Virus record (IMG/VR): IMGVR_UViG_3300033148_010415
Coordinates: 1-62,378 of that record
DNA: 62,378 nucleotides
Reading direction: 5' to 3' (one strand)
Source of the DNA: a virus
Shown here one piece after another: positions 1 to 7,388 of this stretch. The number at the start of each line of letters is the position of its first letter. Within the stretch, counting starts at the first letter, position 1. A program made the position numbers and the translations under genes. The notes beneath the pieces were generated by a model. It had not been told where the DNA came from and did not search any database. It saw only the letters and a list, made by a program, of their open reading frames with translations.

Positions 1-57
1 AGCTTTATGATCTGCTTCATTGACATTACCATTCACTCTTTCTTTCATGGCTGTATT

Positions 58-79
58 GGGGCACAGCGCGCTGTGCCCC
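58..79. terminator. 22-bp perfect palindrome after the portal gene
   Basis: A perfect inverted repeat (GGGGCACAGCG and its complement) lies just beyond the stop codon of the minus-strand portal gene. A stem this strong could end the resident phage packaging transcript or be a protein-binding site. No clear U-tract follows on the minus strand, so the terminator reading is tentative. Confidence 0.4.
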
Positions 80-88
80 TGCGGAATG

Positions 89-2080
89 TCACACCCCCGC
101 AACCCCGGCATTCCCGGCATAATCGGGCTGAGGGGATGCAAAAGCCTTCCCTGACCTGGCCATGTACTCCAGGTGCTCCTGCACGTGCCGCTCGAGCAGC
201 AGTTCCACTTCGGGATGCCGGGCCGCGATCTGCTCCACCTCGTAGAGCTTGCGGTGGTGATTGTGGAGTCTCAGGTGCACCTCGTGGTTGTCGAAGGGAC
301 GCACGCGAACCAGCCTCCCCTCCACCATGGCCTTGTTCTCGCGCTGGGCGTTGGACTCATCCAGCCTGTCGTCGCTGTAGATGTCCTCCACGATGGTGTC
401 CTCCAGCATCTTGAGAACCTTTTTCCGCACATCAGGCTCTGAGGGCGGGCCGTAGAGCCCGAGGCGATAGCGGTCCTTGATCTCCTGGTGCCGCGTGACC
501 TTGAGTTGGGGCAGGGCGGAGCCGATGTTGACGAACACATCGTGGTTTCCCCTGAGGTCGGCTCCGATGAAGTCCCGCACGTCGGGCCGCCGCTCGTTGC
601 CCGCCACTTTGAGGGTCCGCGTCTCGGTGTAGTGCTGCTCCACGATCTCCAGCATCCGCTTTCCCACCTGGGAGAGGGCGTGGGTGATATCGGTAAAGAT
701 CGCCCCCAGGGTGGTCTCGTCCTGCTCGATGAGCTGCTCGATGGCGATCCCGGAGCGCACTCCCACCGGTGCGAAAGCCTGGGAGACCTCGTGCTGGCTC
801 CAGATGTCCATCATTGTCTCGCGGATATTTTCCAGCTCTTTCCACACGTCCGAGGGCAGCGGGTGCAACTGCATCTGGAACGGCGGCCCGCCCATCGGGT
901 TGTACTGGATAATCTCGGCGTGCTCCGAGGTGAACGCGCTCTTGCGCACCTCTGCCGTGGTGGGGATGAGGATCTTCCCCTTTTTCATGGTCTCTCTATG
1001 CTCTATGACCTGGGAGAGTATCTTGTTCCATTCTTTCTGCAGGGGAATGGCGCTCACGATGGGCGACTCCCCCCAGAACCGCCCTGGGAGGCGAATGCGG
1101 CGGATGCGCACCAGGTCGTATCGGCCGAAGGGCAGGGAGGCATTCCTTAAAAGCACGCCGTTGGCCGCGGTGATCAAACGGCCTCCGGGGTACCGGGCCG
1201 AGGGGCGCTCCCGCATTTCCTTCACCACCGCGTATTGTGCCGCGTCGTTGGTGGTTGCGCCGGAGAGCCGTTCCCGGCCCAACAGATACCCCGGGTGCCC
1301 TGTGGCGGGGCCTGGTGTAACGTCCTCTGCGCCGACCTTTTCTCCGGCTGCGGGATAATCCGTGCGGATATCTTCCAGCGTGCGCACCCTGGCATTGATT
1401 ATCCAGGGCTGCCCCTCCAGATCAACACAACGGGCACTGGCAGGAAAAACCTCGAAGGGGCTCAGCACCTGGCAGTTCACCTCTCCCAGGTTGAATTCGT
1501 CCACCGTCGGCAGTCCCGTCTCATCCAATATCGGACTCTCCACCAATTCCTCACCCGTCCGGTTCCCCTGCTCGTCCAATACCGGGATACTCACCGTTTC
1601 CATCCGGGGTTTCCGGATGCGCTCCCCGGCGCGGGGGTCCCACCCCACCTGGAAGAAAACCGTGCCCACCCCTGCCAGCCACTCCCGGGCCTCCAGGTAT
1701 TTGCGTCCCATGTCCAGGGACCTCCACAGGTACTGGAGCACCATCTCAGCCACACGGGCCGCCGAGACATCCTCGTCGTCGTTGGTGTTCTGCACCACGT
1801 TGAAAATAGGGTCGTTGCGGCCCAGTCTGGCCACCTCGCGGTTCCAGTACGGCAGGATAATGTTGCTCACATGGCGAACCCGGTGGGGCACCGGCCGCAG
1901 CTCCTCCAGCCGCTGGGTGGCCCGGTTCCAGAATGCGTAGTGATGCCCCTCCAGAAAGGCCAGGTTCAGATGCCACTGCTGTTCATAGGGAAGCCGCTCT
2001 TGCCTGGCCCGGTGGAATCTCTCCTCCACCAGTGCCACCAGCTCTTTTTCCGTGGGTGTGCCTTCTTTGCTTTTCATCAT
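89..2080 (-). CDS. Portal protein of the resident (interrupted) phage
   Basis: A 663-residue protein resembling P22-type portal proteins, the ring at the capsid vertex through which DNA is packaged and ejected. The N-terminal part (about residues 15-130) has the charged helical start and the NIILPYWNREVARLGRNDP segment typical of such portals; the C-terminal 150 residues are charged and helical. It follows TerL and a small membrane protein on the same strand, the usual terminase-portal order. The start codon follows an A/G-rich stretch on the minus strand. Base composition is clearly GC-richer than the inserted phage. The family call is from overall pattern, so the exact portal subfamily is uncertain. 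Confidence 0.75.
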   Translation of the reverse strand: MMKSKEGTPTEKELVALVEERFHRARQERLPYEQQWHLNLAFLEGHHYAFWNRATQRLEELRPVPHRVRHVSNIILPYWNREVARLGRNDPIFNVVQNTNDDEDVSAARVAEMVLQYLWRSLDMGRKYLEAREWLAGVGTVFFQVGWDPRAGERIRKPRMETVSIPVLDEQGNRTGEELVESPILDETGLPTVDEFNLGEVNCQVLSPFEVFPASARCVDLEGQPWIINARVRTLEDIRTDYPAAGEKVGAEDVTPGPATGHPGYLLGRERLSGATTNDAAQYAVVKEMRERPSARYPGGRLITAANGVLLRNASLPFGRYDLVRIRRIRLPGRFWGESPIVSAIPLQKEWNKILSQVIEHRETMKKGKILIPTTAEVRKSAFTSEHAEIIQYNPMGGPPFQMQLHPLPSDVWKELENIRETMMDIWSQHEVSQAFAPVGVRSGIAIEQLIEQDETTLGAIFTDITHALSQVGKRMLEIVEQHYTETRTLKVAGNERRPDVRDFIGADLRGNHDVFVNIGSALPQLKVTRHQEIKDRYRLGLYGPPSEPDVRKKVLKMLEDTIVEDIYSDDRLDESNAQRENKAMVEGRLVRVRPFDNHEVHLRLHNHHRKLYEVEQIAARHPEVELLLERHVQEHLEYMARSGKAFASPQPDYAGNAGVAGV

Positions 2081-2163
2081 TTTAATTTCTCTTTTTTACG
2101 CGGCACGGTCATCATGCCCATGATGGCCATGCCAGGGTTTCAGATCACAGCTTAATACTACTT

Positions 2164-2442
2164 TTACTCGGCCGGGATATGTTGCACCGTTCCGGCTATG
2201 CCGTCATCTTCCAGGGGGTCATACTCCTCCTCTACCGCAGCCTCGGGCGTCTGCTGACCCGGCGTTGACAGGCAGAAACGGGTATAATCCACCGCCATGA
2301 TGCGATCCAGCAGCCGGGCGCGTTCCCGGGCCCATCCCCTGCGCTCCCCGGCGGCTCGCTCCCGCTCGCGGACCAGAAGGCCCAGAAGACACAGCCCGAT
2401 AACAGACAATGAGCCAATCGCCACAATCATAGCTTCCTGCAT
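2164..2442 (-). CDS. Small single-span membrane protein of the resident phage
   Basis: A 92-residue protein with one N-terminal hydrophobic segment (about residues 5-24, IVAIGSLSVIGLCLLGLLV) followed by a very charged arginine/glutamate stretch and an acidic C-terminus. Its ATG overlaps the stop of the terminase fragment (TAATG), so translation is likely coupled. I do not recognise a family. Small membrane proteins between terminase and portal exist in several phages without an assigned role. Confidence 0.6.
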   Translation of the reverse strand: MQEAMIVAIGSLSVIGLCLLGLLVRERERAAGERRGWARERARLLDRIMAVDYTRFCLSTPGQQTPEAAVEEEYDPLEDDGIAGTVQHIPAE

Positions 2443-2875
2443 TAGATAATCCCTCCCATATGATCATCCATCACCCCGACTTTCTGAGCGGCAAGCTCAT
2501 CGGGGTGCCCTCGAGCTTTTTGCTGCAGAGTAAGATATTCGGGTTTTTCCTTTTCCAGGGGGCCGGGTCGGCTAGCCAAAAAATACCGAAGGGCATCCAG
2601 CGCGTGGTCGTCCACGCCCAGAGGCTCCTCCGGCTGGTTCCTGGCCCCCATCTCCGCGCTCTGGAGTTGCCTCCACCGATACCGGGGAAACTCTCGGATA
2701 AGGTTCTCGCATGAGCCGAAAACGAAAAGCCTCGGAGATCCCTTCTCCCCCGTCAGGGGATGAATGCGCTCCGGGTCCACCCGCAGGTATTCACCCACAC
2801 GGTTGATTCCAGCCCTGAGTCCGTTGGCGGCGGGCACGGTATCGATCCCGTGATCCAGGTACTCGGCCACCACAG
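2442..2875 (-). pseudogene. C-terminal part of the resident phage TerL, cut off by the prophage
   Basis: This frame encodes the end of a terminase large subunit: AEYLDHGIDTVPAANG, then GINRVGEYL, a conserved stretch near the end of the nuclease domain, and a closing segment GVDDHALDALRYFLASRP that is typical of TerL C-termini. The homologous part starts at 2875. The open frame runs on to 3044 through inserted-phage DNA, giving unrelated residues. The N-terminal half is at 60847-61816. Both halves share CTGTGGTGG (minus strand) in the same codon phase, so excision would restore a continuous gene. Any protein made from this fragment alone would lack the ATPase. Confidence 0.85.
2867..2875. other. 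attL core (CCACCACAG)
   Basis: Nine bases are identical to the right junction at 60847-60855, and TGTA four bases beyond also matches (2879-2882 and 60859-60862). On the minus strand the core encodes the VV of the TerL motif GYSSVV in the right half and sits in the same reading phase in the left half, so it is the most economical crossover site. A competing 7-bp match (AAAACAT at 2913 and 60815) does not restore the terminase. Confidence 0.75.
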
Positions 2876-2913
2876 CAATGTACCCCTTTTCCAGGAGGTT
2901 CAAAGAAATTACA

Positions 2914-3020
2914 AAACATCGATGTTTACATGATTCTCGAAAAACGTCGGGGTAAAATCCGGAGTAAATTATTACGATTTTGCAGCGTTTTGAAAATGTT
3001 TTTACCCCGGATTTTACCCC
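2914..3020. promoter_or_regulatory. Left integrase arm-site region: palindrome and inverted repeats
   Basis: Three elements lie just inside the left junction: a 14-bp perfect palindrome AAACATCGATGTTT (2914-2927) and a pair of 20-bp inverted repeats (2949-2968 and 3001-3020, 19 of 20 positions complementary) built around TTTACCCC-GGATTT-ACCCC. A close relative of this 20-mer lies at the right end (60765-60784). Repeats of this type at both ends of a prophage are typical arm-type binding sites for a tyrosine integrase or excisionase. No protein-binding data can be read from sequence. Confidence 0.6.
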
Positions 3021-3034
3021 AAAGGTGATTGCGA

Positions 3035-3253
3035 ATGAGGCCACGATATAACTCCGAAAAGATGATTAAAGAGCAGGGAGGAATTATCAAGCAGACAAGC
3101 ACATCCCAGCCAAACAGATGTGGAATTTGCGGTGGACCCATTCTGACGGCATCCATCTGGACGGCAGAAAGGGGGTATGTGCATATAAACGAAAAGGATT
3201 GCCTGAAACAGAAGTACAAGGTTTTGGATGAAGACGACGGGTATTGCGATTGA
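3035..3253 (+). CDS. Small zinc-binding phage protein
   Basis: A 72-residue protein with a C-G-I-C motif near the middle and two later cysteines, suggesting a small zinc ribbon. ATG 3035 is preferred over an upstream TTG because AAAGGTG lies eight bases before it. It is the first gene inside the left junction and overlaps the terminase-fragment frame on the other strand. The function is unknown. Confidence 0.5.
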   Translation: MRPRYNSEKMIKEQGGIIKQTSTSQPNRCGICGGPILTASIWTAERGYVHINEKDCLKQKYKVLDEDDGYCD

Positions 3254-3257
3254 GCCG

Positions 3258-3370
3258 CCGCGTGCTTGAAATCCATAGGAGGTATGCGAGCCATTGATGG
3301 TGTGAAACCCAAAAATATGGTGCGAGCCACTGCGATTTTGAAATCCAGAAGCGATGCGACCAATATGGAA
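3258..3370. repeat. Degenerate tandem repeat, about 35 bp, roughly three copies
   Basis: Units of the form TGAAAYCCA...TGCGAGCCA...recur at about 3266, 3302 and 3339, with a partial fourth (AAACCCAAAAAACC). Copies differ by substitutions and small gaps. The array overlaps the start of the next small gene. It may be a binding-site array or simply a decayed duplication. Confidence 0.45.
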
Positions 3371-3574
3371 AAACCCAAAAAACCACGAAAATCAGGACCC
3401 CATCAGCTAGATAGTAGAAAAGCTCTTTTCCGCCGAACGGAGAAGACAAAACGAAGGTGCTTGAAATGCAACCGGATATTTCTGTCCGAAGGAAAGCATA
3501 ACCGGTTGTGCATTAGGTGTATCGATTGGAATCGGCATGTAATTACAGGGGAAGAATATGGAGGGTTGATCTAA
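3284..3574 (+). CDS. Small zinc-finger protein, start uncertain
   Basis: The C-terminal half carries C-L-K-C and C-I-R-C pairs about 18 residues apart with a basic region before them, a common small phage zinc-ribbon layout. A strong AGGAGG touches ATG 3284 with almost no spacing, so the true start may be a later codon such as ATG 3365 (MEKPKK). The first 27 residues come from the repeat array. No function is assigned. Confidence 0.5.
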   Translation: MRAIDGVKPKNMVRATAILKSRSDATNMEKPKKPRKSGPHQLDSRKALFRRTEKTKRRCLKCNRIFLSEGKHNRLCIRCIDWNRHVITGEEYGGLI

Positions 3575-3580
3575 AAAAAA

Positions 3581-3615
3581 GGGGGGGAAGGGGGACTATA
3601 GGGGGATAGGGGGGG
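3581..3615 (+). promoter_or_regulatory. Four long G-runs (predicted G-quadruplex) before the morphogenesis genes
   Basis: Runs of 7, 5, 5 and 7 guanines are separated by loops of 2, 6 and 3 bases, which satisfies the usual quadruplex rule. An AT-rich stretch with TATATATATAAG follows (3619-3655), then the first gene of the long rightward operon. The position fits a regulatory role in late transcription, but no consensus promoter with -35 and -10 is clear. Confidence 0.55.
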
Positions 3616-3712
3616 AATATAATAATAAGAGTATATATATAAGTAATTTATAAGTAAGGGAAAAACCGGAACCAGGTAATTTCTAACTCATTGAATTTAT
3701 AGGAGGTATTGG

Positions 3713-4480
3713 TTGTTACACAAATTTAAAAGAGATTCAAGATATAGCAGAAACGGTAAGGGAGTCCGGATGGCATACGATAGAATCGCTTCGTCATACG
3801 ATCTCCATTATCGAGACAATTTCTCAGTTGCAGAAAACGCTGTTATCAAACAATATCTTGCCAGAAAGGGTTTTACCAATGGTAGGGTCCTGGATTTGGG
3901 ATGTGGAACCGGCCTGTTGATAACAATGTTCAATATCCCTCCGACCTATTACGCCGGCCTGGATGTTTCAGAAGGGATGTTGACCGTGGCTCGGAGGAAG
4001 TTTCCGAATCATCACTTCGTGCAGGCGAGTATGGATAACATCCCTTTTGGAGATGCGGAATTCGACCGGGTGATATGTCTGTTCGGCGGTATAAGCTATG
4101 TGAAATCGCATCATCTCAGCGCTACGATCCGTGAGATATTTCGAGTCCTGCGTGCCGGCGGAAGGCTGTTTATCATGGCGTATGGGAAAGCTCATTACTG
4201 CAAAAAAGAAGATTATATTTTACATGATCAGAAAATAGAGAGGCATCTTTTCACGAACAGAGAATTATTTGACCTGGTTTTTCCTTTATTCCCAGTATCA
4301 AAGGTCATTGGGATGAATTCAGCGGTTGAGTTATATCGTCGGGCTTCTCTATCAATTAAATCCTTAATGTTTCTTATGCAAGCCGAGATTGATACTGTGG
4401 GCCATGAGATACCGGATTTTTGCCAATATCAAATAGCGATAGGAGAAAAGATAATTGGGGAAACGAGTTTTAAACATTAA
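3713..4480 (+). CDS. Class I SAM-dependent methyltransferase
   Basis: A 255-residue protein with the Rossmann motif I VLDLGCGTG (about residues 60-68), motif II LDVSEGM, and a FRVLRAGGRLFI stretch typical of the small-molecule/UbiE-like methyltransferase fold. No catalytic NPPY motif is visible, so it is not an obvious DNA N6-methyltransferase. TTG 3713 is chosen because AGGAGGT ends five bases before it. It overlaps the following PAPS-reductase-like gene by 26 bases, suggesting they work together. The substrate is unknown. Confidence 0.75.
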   Translation: MLHKFKRDSRYSRNGKGVRMAYDRIASSYDLHYRDNFSVAENAVIKQYLARKGFTNGRVLDLGCGTGLLITMFNIPPTYYAGLDVSEGMLTVARRKFPNHHFVQASMDNIPFGDAEFDRVICLFGGISYVKSHHLSATIREIFRVLRAGGRLFIMAYGKAHYCKKEDYILHDQKIERHLFTNRELFDLVFPLFPVSKVIGMNSAVELYRRASLSIKSLMFLMQAEIDTVGHEIPDFCQYQIAIGEKIIGETSFKH

Positions 4481-5603
4481 CGTATTTGATGCTGCAATAG
4501 ACAGGTTGATCAGGTTATATCGAGACGGCCATAGGGTCGTTGTTTCTTTTTCCGCAGGTAAAGACTCCGGAATATGCTTGGAGCTTGCCATTATAGCAGC
4601 CAGTGTAATGGAAAAGCTTCCAGTGGATGTAGTCATGCGGGATGAGGAGATCATGTATCCAGGAACATTCGAGTATGCTGAAAGAATGGCGAAACGCCCG
4701 GAAGTGAAATTTCACTGGATGATAGCCAATCAACCTGTAGTTAATTGTTTTAACCGTAAACAACCGTACTTTTGGGTGTTTGATCCTCTCCTAAAACCGG
4801 AGCAATGGGTCCGTCAGCCGCCGGATTTCGCAGTCCATATCGAAGAGAAATGTATTGAGGGAATGATTACAAAAGAGCGGTTTCCCCCCGATCCTGGAAA
4901 AGAGCTTATAACTATTATCGGACTTCGGACTCAGGAAAGTATGCTGAGAAGATTAGGGGTTTTCTCTTCTCAGGGATACATTACAAAATCTAACCGATAC
5001 GGCTGCCGATATGCCCGGCCTATCTATGACTGGTCTGATGGAGATGTATGGAAAGCGGTTTGGGATAACAAATGGGACTACAATGAGGCTTACGATGTTA
5101 TGCACCGCCTAGGGGTTCATAGAAACAGGCTCAGGATCGCTCCCCCGACCCTGACAGCTGCAGGAATCGATGAGTTGAAAATAGCCTCCCAGGCATGGCC
5201 GAAGTGGTTCGACAAGGTTTGCGAACGGCTCCCTGGAGTGAGAACGGCAGCCATGTTCGGACGGCGGGCCGTAGAACCGAATCGAAGGCTCGGGGAGACC
5301 TGGGAGCAAGTCTTTAAGCGCGAATGCTTGGAAGAAGCACCGGATTGGATCAGGGAGAGGGCTCAAAGAGTTATGGGAAGAGCATTGCAGGAGCATAATC
5401 GGCATTCTACCCATCCCTTTCCGCAAAGCGATAAATGTAATAGATGCCAAATGATTGGTTCCTGGAAGCATCTGGCAAAGATCATGTATATGGGAGATCC
5501 TTTCGCGATGAAAACGAGCGGGGGTTCTGGAAGGCTAACAGCTATTGAACCCGAATTTTTCAGACCAGGAGCAGGAACATGGGGAGGGAAACCAACATGG
5601 TGA
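4455..5603 (+). CDS. PAPS-reductase / ATP-pyrophosphatase-like protein (IbrA/DndC-like)
   Basis: The N-terminus has the PP-loop signature SFSAGKDSG (residues 29-37) of the adenine-nucleotide alpha-hydrolase family, which includes PAPS reductase, DndC and IbrA. The C-terminal region has conserved cysteines (CNRC near residue 345), possibly an iron-sulfur or zinc site. TTG 4455 lies eight bases after AGGAGA. Phages often encode this protein beside a ParB-like protein, as here, an arrangement like IbrA/IbrB. The chemistry (sulfur transfer, nucleotide activation or regulation) is not established. Confidence 0.8.
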   Translation: MGKRVLNINVFDAAIDRLIRLYRDGHRVVVSFSAGKDSGICLELAIIAASVMEKLPVDVVMRDEEIMYPGTFEYAERMAKRPEVKFHWMIANQPVVNCFNRKQPYFWVFDPLLKPEQWVRQPPDFAVHIEEKCIEGMITKERFPPDPGKELITIIGLRTQESMLRRLGVFSSQGYITKSNRYGCRYARPIYDWSDGDVWKAVWDNKWDYNEAYDVMHRLGVHRNRLRIAPPTLTAAGIDELKIASQAWPKWFDKVCERLPGVRTAAMFGRRAVEPNRRLGETWEQVFKRECLEEAPDWIRERAQRVMGRALQEHNRHSTHPFPQSDKCNRCQMIGSWKHLAKIMYMGDPFAMKTSGGSGRLTAIEPEFFRPGAGTWGGKPTW

Positions 5604-5902
5604 AACCGAAAAAAAGAGAAATACAAAGAGTTAGAAATTATATCGCATCCGTACATTGGAAATTCGCCAAGACTTACGCAAAAACATGGCCTCACGAATA
5701 TACGGTAAAGGACTGGAACCCTGATAAAAAAAAAGAATTTGAATTTTTTGTCATGTTTATTCGAGAGTATGGTTATCCTGAGATGTTTTTCAGAAAACAC
5801 CATATTTACTATAACTTAGATGGATATAAATACTGGACAATGGGAGCACCGTTGGAGCAAACCATCATCATAAACAGGGTAGTATTAGAGGAGGTAAGAT
5901 GA
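5597..5902 (+). CDS. Conserved small partner of the PAPS-reductase-like / ParB-like pair
   Basis: A 101-residue protein from ATG 5597 (GGGGAGGG lies eight bases upstream). It has conserved-looking blocks: ASVHWKFAKTYAKTWPHEYT near the start and DGYKYWTMGAP near the end, rich in aromatic residues. It overlaps the gene before it and shares ATGA with the gene after it. I recognise its position between PAPS-reductase-like and ParB-like genes rather than a named fold. Confidence 0.6.
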   Translation: MVKPKKREIQRVRNYIASVHWKFAKTYAKTWPHEYTVKDWNPDKKKEFEFFVMFIREYGYPEMFFRKHHIYYNLDGYKYWTMGAPLEQTIIINRVVLEEVR

Positions 5903-6714
5903 AAGATAAAGGCCGTAAAGCAATTGAGAAAAAGAACCAGGTACTGGAGAAATTGAGTATTGAGTATGTCCCTGTAAATTCCATTCAACCGAACAAGTAC
6001 AATCCTAATCGCCAGAGTGAACATGATTTTGAGCTTCTCTTAAGGTCCATGCGCGAAGATGGATTTACTCAGCCTATTGTCTGTCAAAAAAAGACGAGAG
6101 AGATCGTAGATGGGGAGCATCGATGGCGCGCAGCGATGGAATTAGGATTCAAAGAAATCCCGGTGGTTTTTGTGGATATGACGCCGGAGCAAATGAGGAT
6201 TTCCACACTCCGGCATAACCGGGCCAGAGGTTCGGAGGATATTGAACTATCGGCACAGGTCTTAAGAGACCTTCAGCAGTTAGGAGCACTTGACTGGGCT
6301 CAGGATTCGCTGATGATAACGGATACGGAACTGAACCGTCTCCTGGAAGATATTTCAGCACCTGAAGCCCTTGCTGGAGAGGAATTCTCGCAAGCCTGGC
6401 TACCGGATAACGTAAATCAAGAGGATATAGAGGGGATCGAATCAAGAACGGTATCCGATGTATCCAGCGAATCGACAGTTGAAACTTTCATGTCTAAAGA
6501 TGCAATCATGAAAGCCAGGGAGCGGGAAAAGCAAATCAAAGAAGCCAAAACCCTGGAAGAACGTGAGATGGCTCAAAAAGATCGATCCCTTTACCGGATT
6601 TCACTTATTTTTTCAGGGGACGAGGCGGATATGGTTAAATCCGTATTAGGAAAGGCTCCTGCGGATAAAATCCTAACGTGGTGCAAACAAGAATATAAGG
6701 CGAAGAATAATTAA
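5899..6714 (+). CDS. ParB/sulfiredoxin-domain protein (IbrB-like)
   Basis: Residues 20-120 form a ParB N-terminal domain: VNSIQPNKYNPNRQ, then EDGFTQPIVC and the signature DGEHRWRAA. The remainder is helical and charged. The ParB fold binds or hydrolyses nucleotides (CTPase in chromosomal ParB, nuclease or kinase-like in others). Its tight coupling to the PAPS-reductase-like gene matches IbrA/IbrB-type pairs. It may act on DNA or regulate its partner; no partner ParA is present, so plasmid-type partition is unlikely. Confidence 0.8.
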   Translation: MKDKGRKAIEKKNQVLEKLSIEYVPVNSIQPNKYNPNRQSEHDFELLLRSMREDGFTQPIVCQKKTREIVDGEHRWRAAMELGFKEIPVVFVDMTPEQMRISTLRHNRARGSEDIELSAQVLRDLQQLGALDWAQDSLMITDTELNRLLEDISAPEALAGEEFSQAWLPDNVNQEDIEGIESRTVSDVSSESTVETFMSKDAIMKAREREKQIKEAKTLEEREMAQKDRSLYRISLIFSGDEADMVKSVLGKAPADKILTWCKQEYKAKNN

Positions 6715-7388
6715 TGGAACCCTGGGAACGACAAAAGGGAGAGCGGTCAAGAGCTTATAGCGCATTCGTATATTACCGCGATATGGGCCCCAAACGAAGC
6801 CTTAAAAAAATGGCTACTGAAACAGGTCGGTCTCTTTTCCCTTTACAGCGATTTTCAAAAAAATACAACTGGGTAGCCCGTGCAACCGCCTGGGATGAAG
6901 AAGTAGATCGTCGCCGGCGGGAAGCGCAGATAAAAGAAATTGAAGAAATGAGCAAACGCCAAGCCCAGCAGGCTCAAGCGATAAACCAAGCTATCATGAT
7001 TCCGGTGATGGCCTTCTTGGAACGCTTGAAAAAGTCTCAGAGGGAAAAAGGCGCTGAAGCAATAGACAGCTTGATGAATATGCTGGGAACATCTGATTTG
7101 CTCGATCTGGTTATTAAGATAGGTCATGTCTGGCCTCATATAATGAGGGCCGAACGGCTTGCACGAGGAGAATCCACGGAAGCCGTCGAACAAAAAGTAT
7201 CTGCAAAAATACGGGTAGTGGAGGAAGAGATTGCCTTTCAACGTCTTATCAGAGACGAGGATAGCAGGCAGTTGCTATGCGAAGTTTACAGACGAATTGT
7301 TGAGTGCGAGGATGATGCCCGCAGGACTGGCTCGTTTAGCCAGTCGGAAAACATGGCAACTTCCGAGGCATCTATCAGCACTGAATAA
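6714..7388 (+). CDS. Terminase small subunit
   Basis: A 224-residue protein with an N-terminal helix-turn-helix region (YRDMGPKRSLKKMATETG, then FSKKYNWVARATAWDEE) followed by a long helical segment, the usual layout of small terminase DNA-recognition subunits. It directly precedes the large terminase. The ATG overlaps the ParB-like stop (TAATG). Confidence 0.75.
   Translation: MEPWERQKGERSRAYSAFVYYRDMGPKRSLKKMATETGRSLFPLQRFSKKYNWVARATAWDEEVDRRRREAQIKEIEEMSKRQAQQAQAINQAIMIPVMAFLERLKKSQREKGAEAIDSLMNMLGTSDLLDLVIKIGHVWPHIMRAERLARGESTEAVEQKVSAKIRVVEEEIAFQRLIRDEDSRQLLCEVYRRIVECEDDARRTGSFSQSENMATSEASISTE

Noticed and set aside
7-442. Plus-strand frames across the resident portal gene
   Set aside because: They are antisense to a long, well-supported portal frame, and their composition reflects high GC content.
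2913-2919. AAAACAT as an alternative att core (with 60815-60821)
   Set aside because: Joining at this match does not restore the terminase frame, whereas CCACCACAG does.
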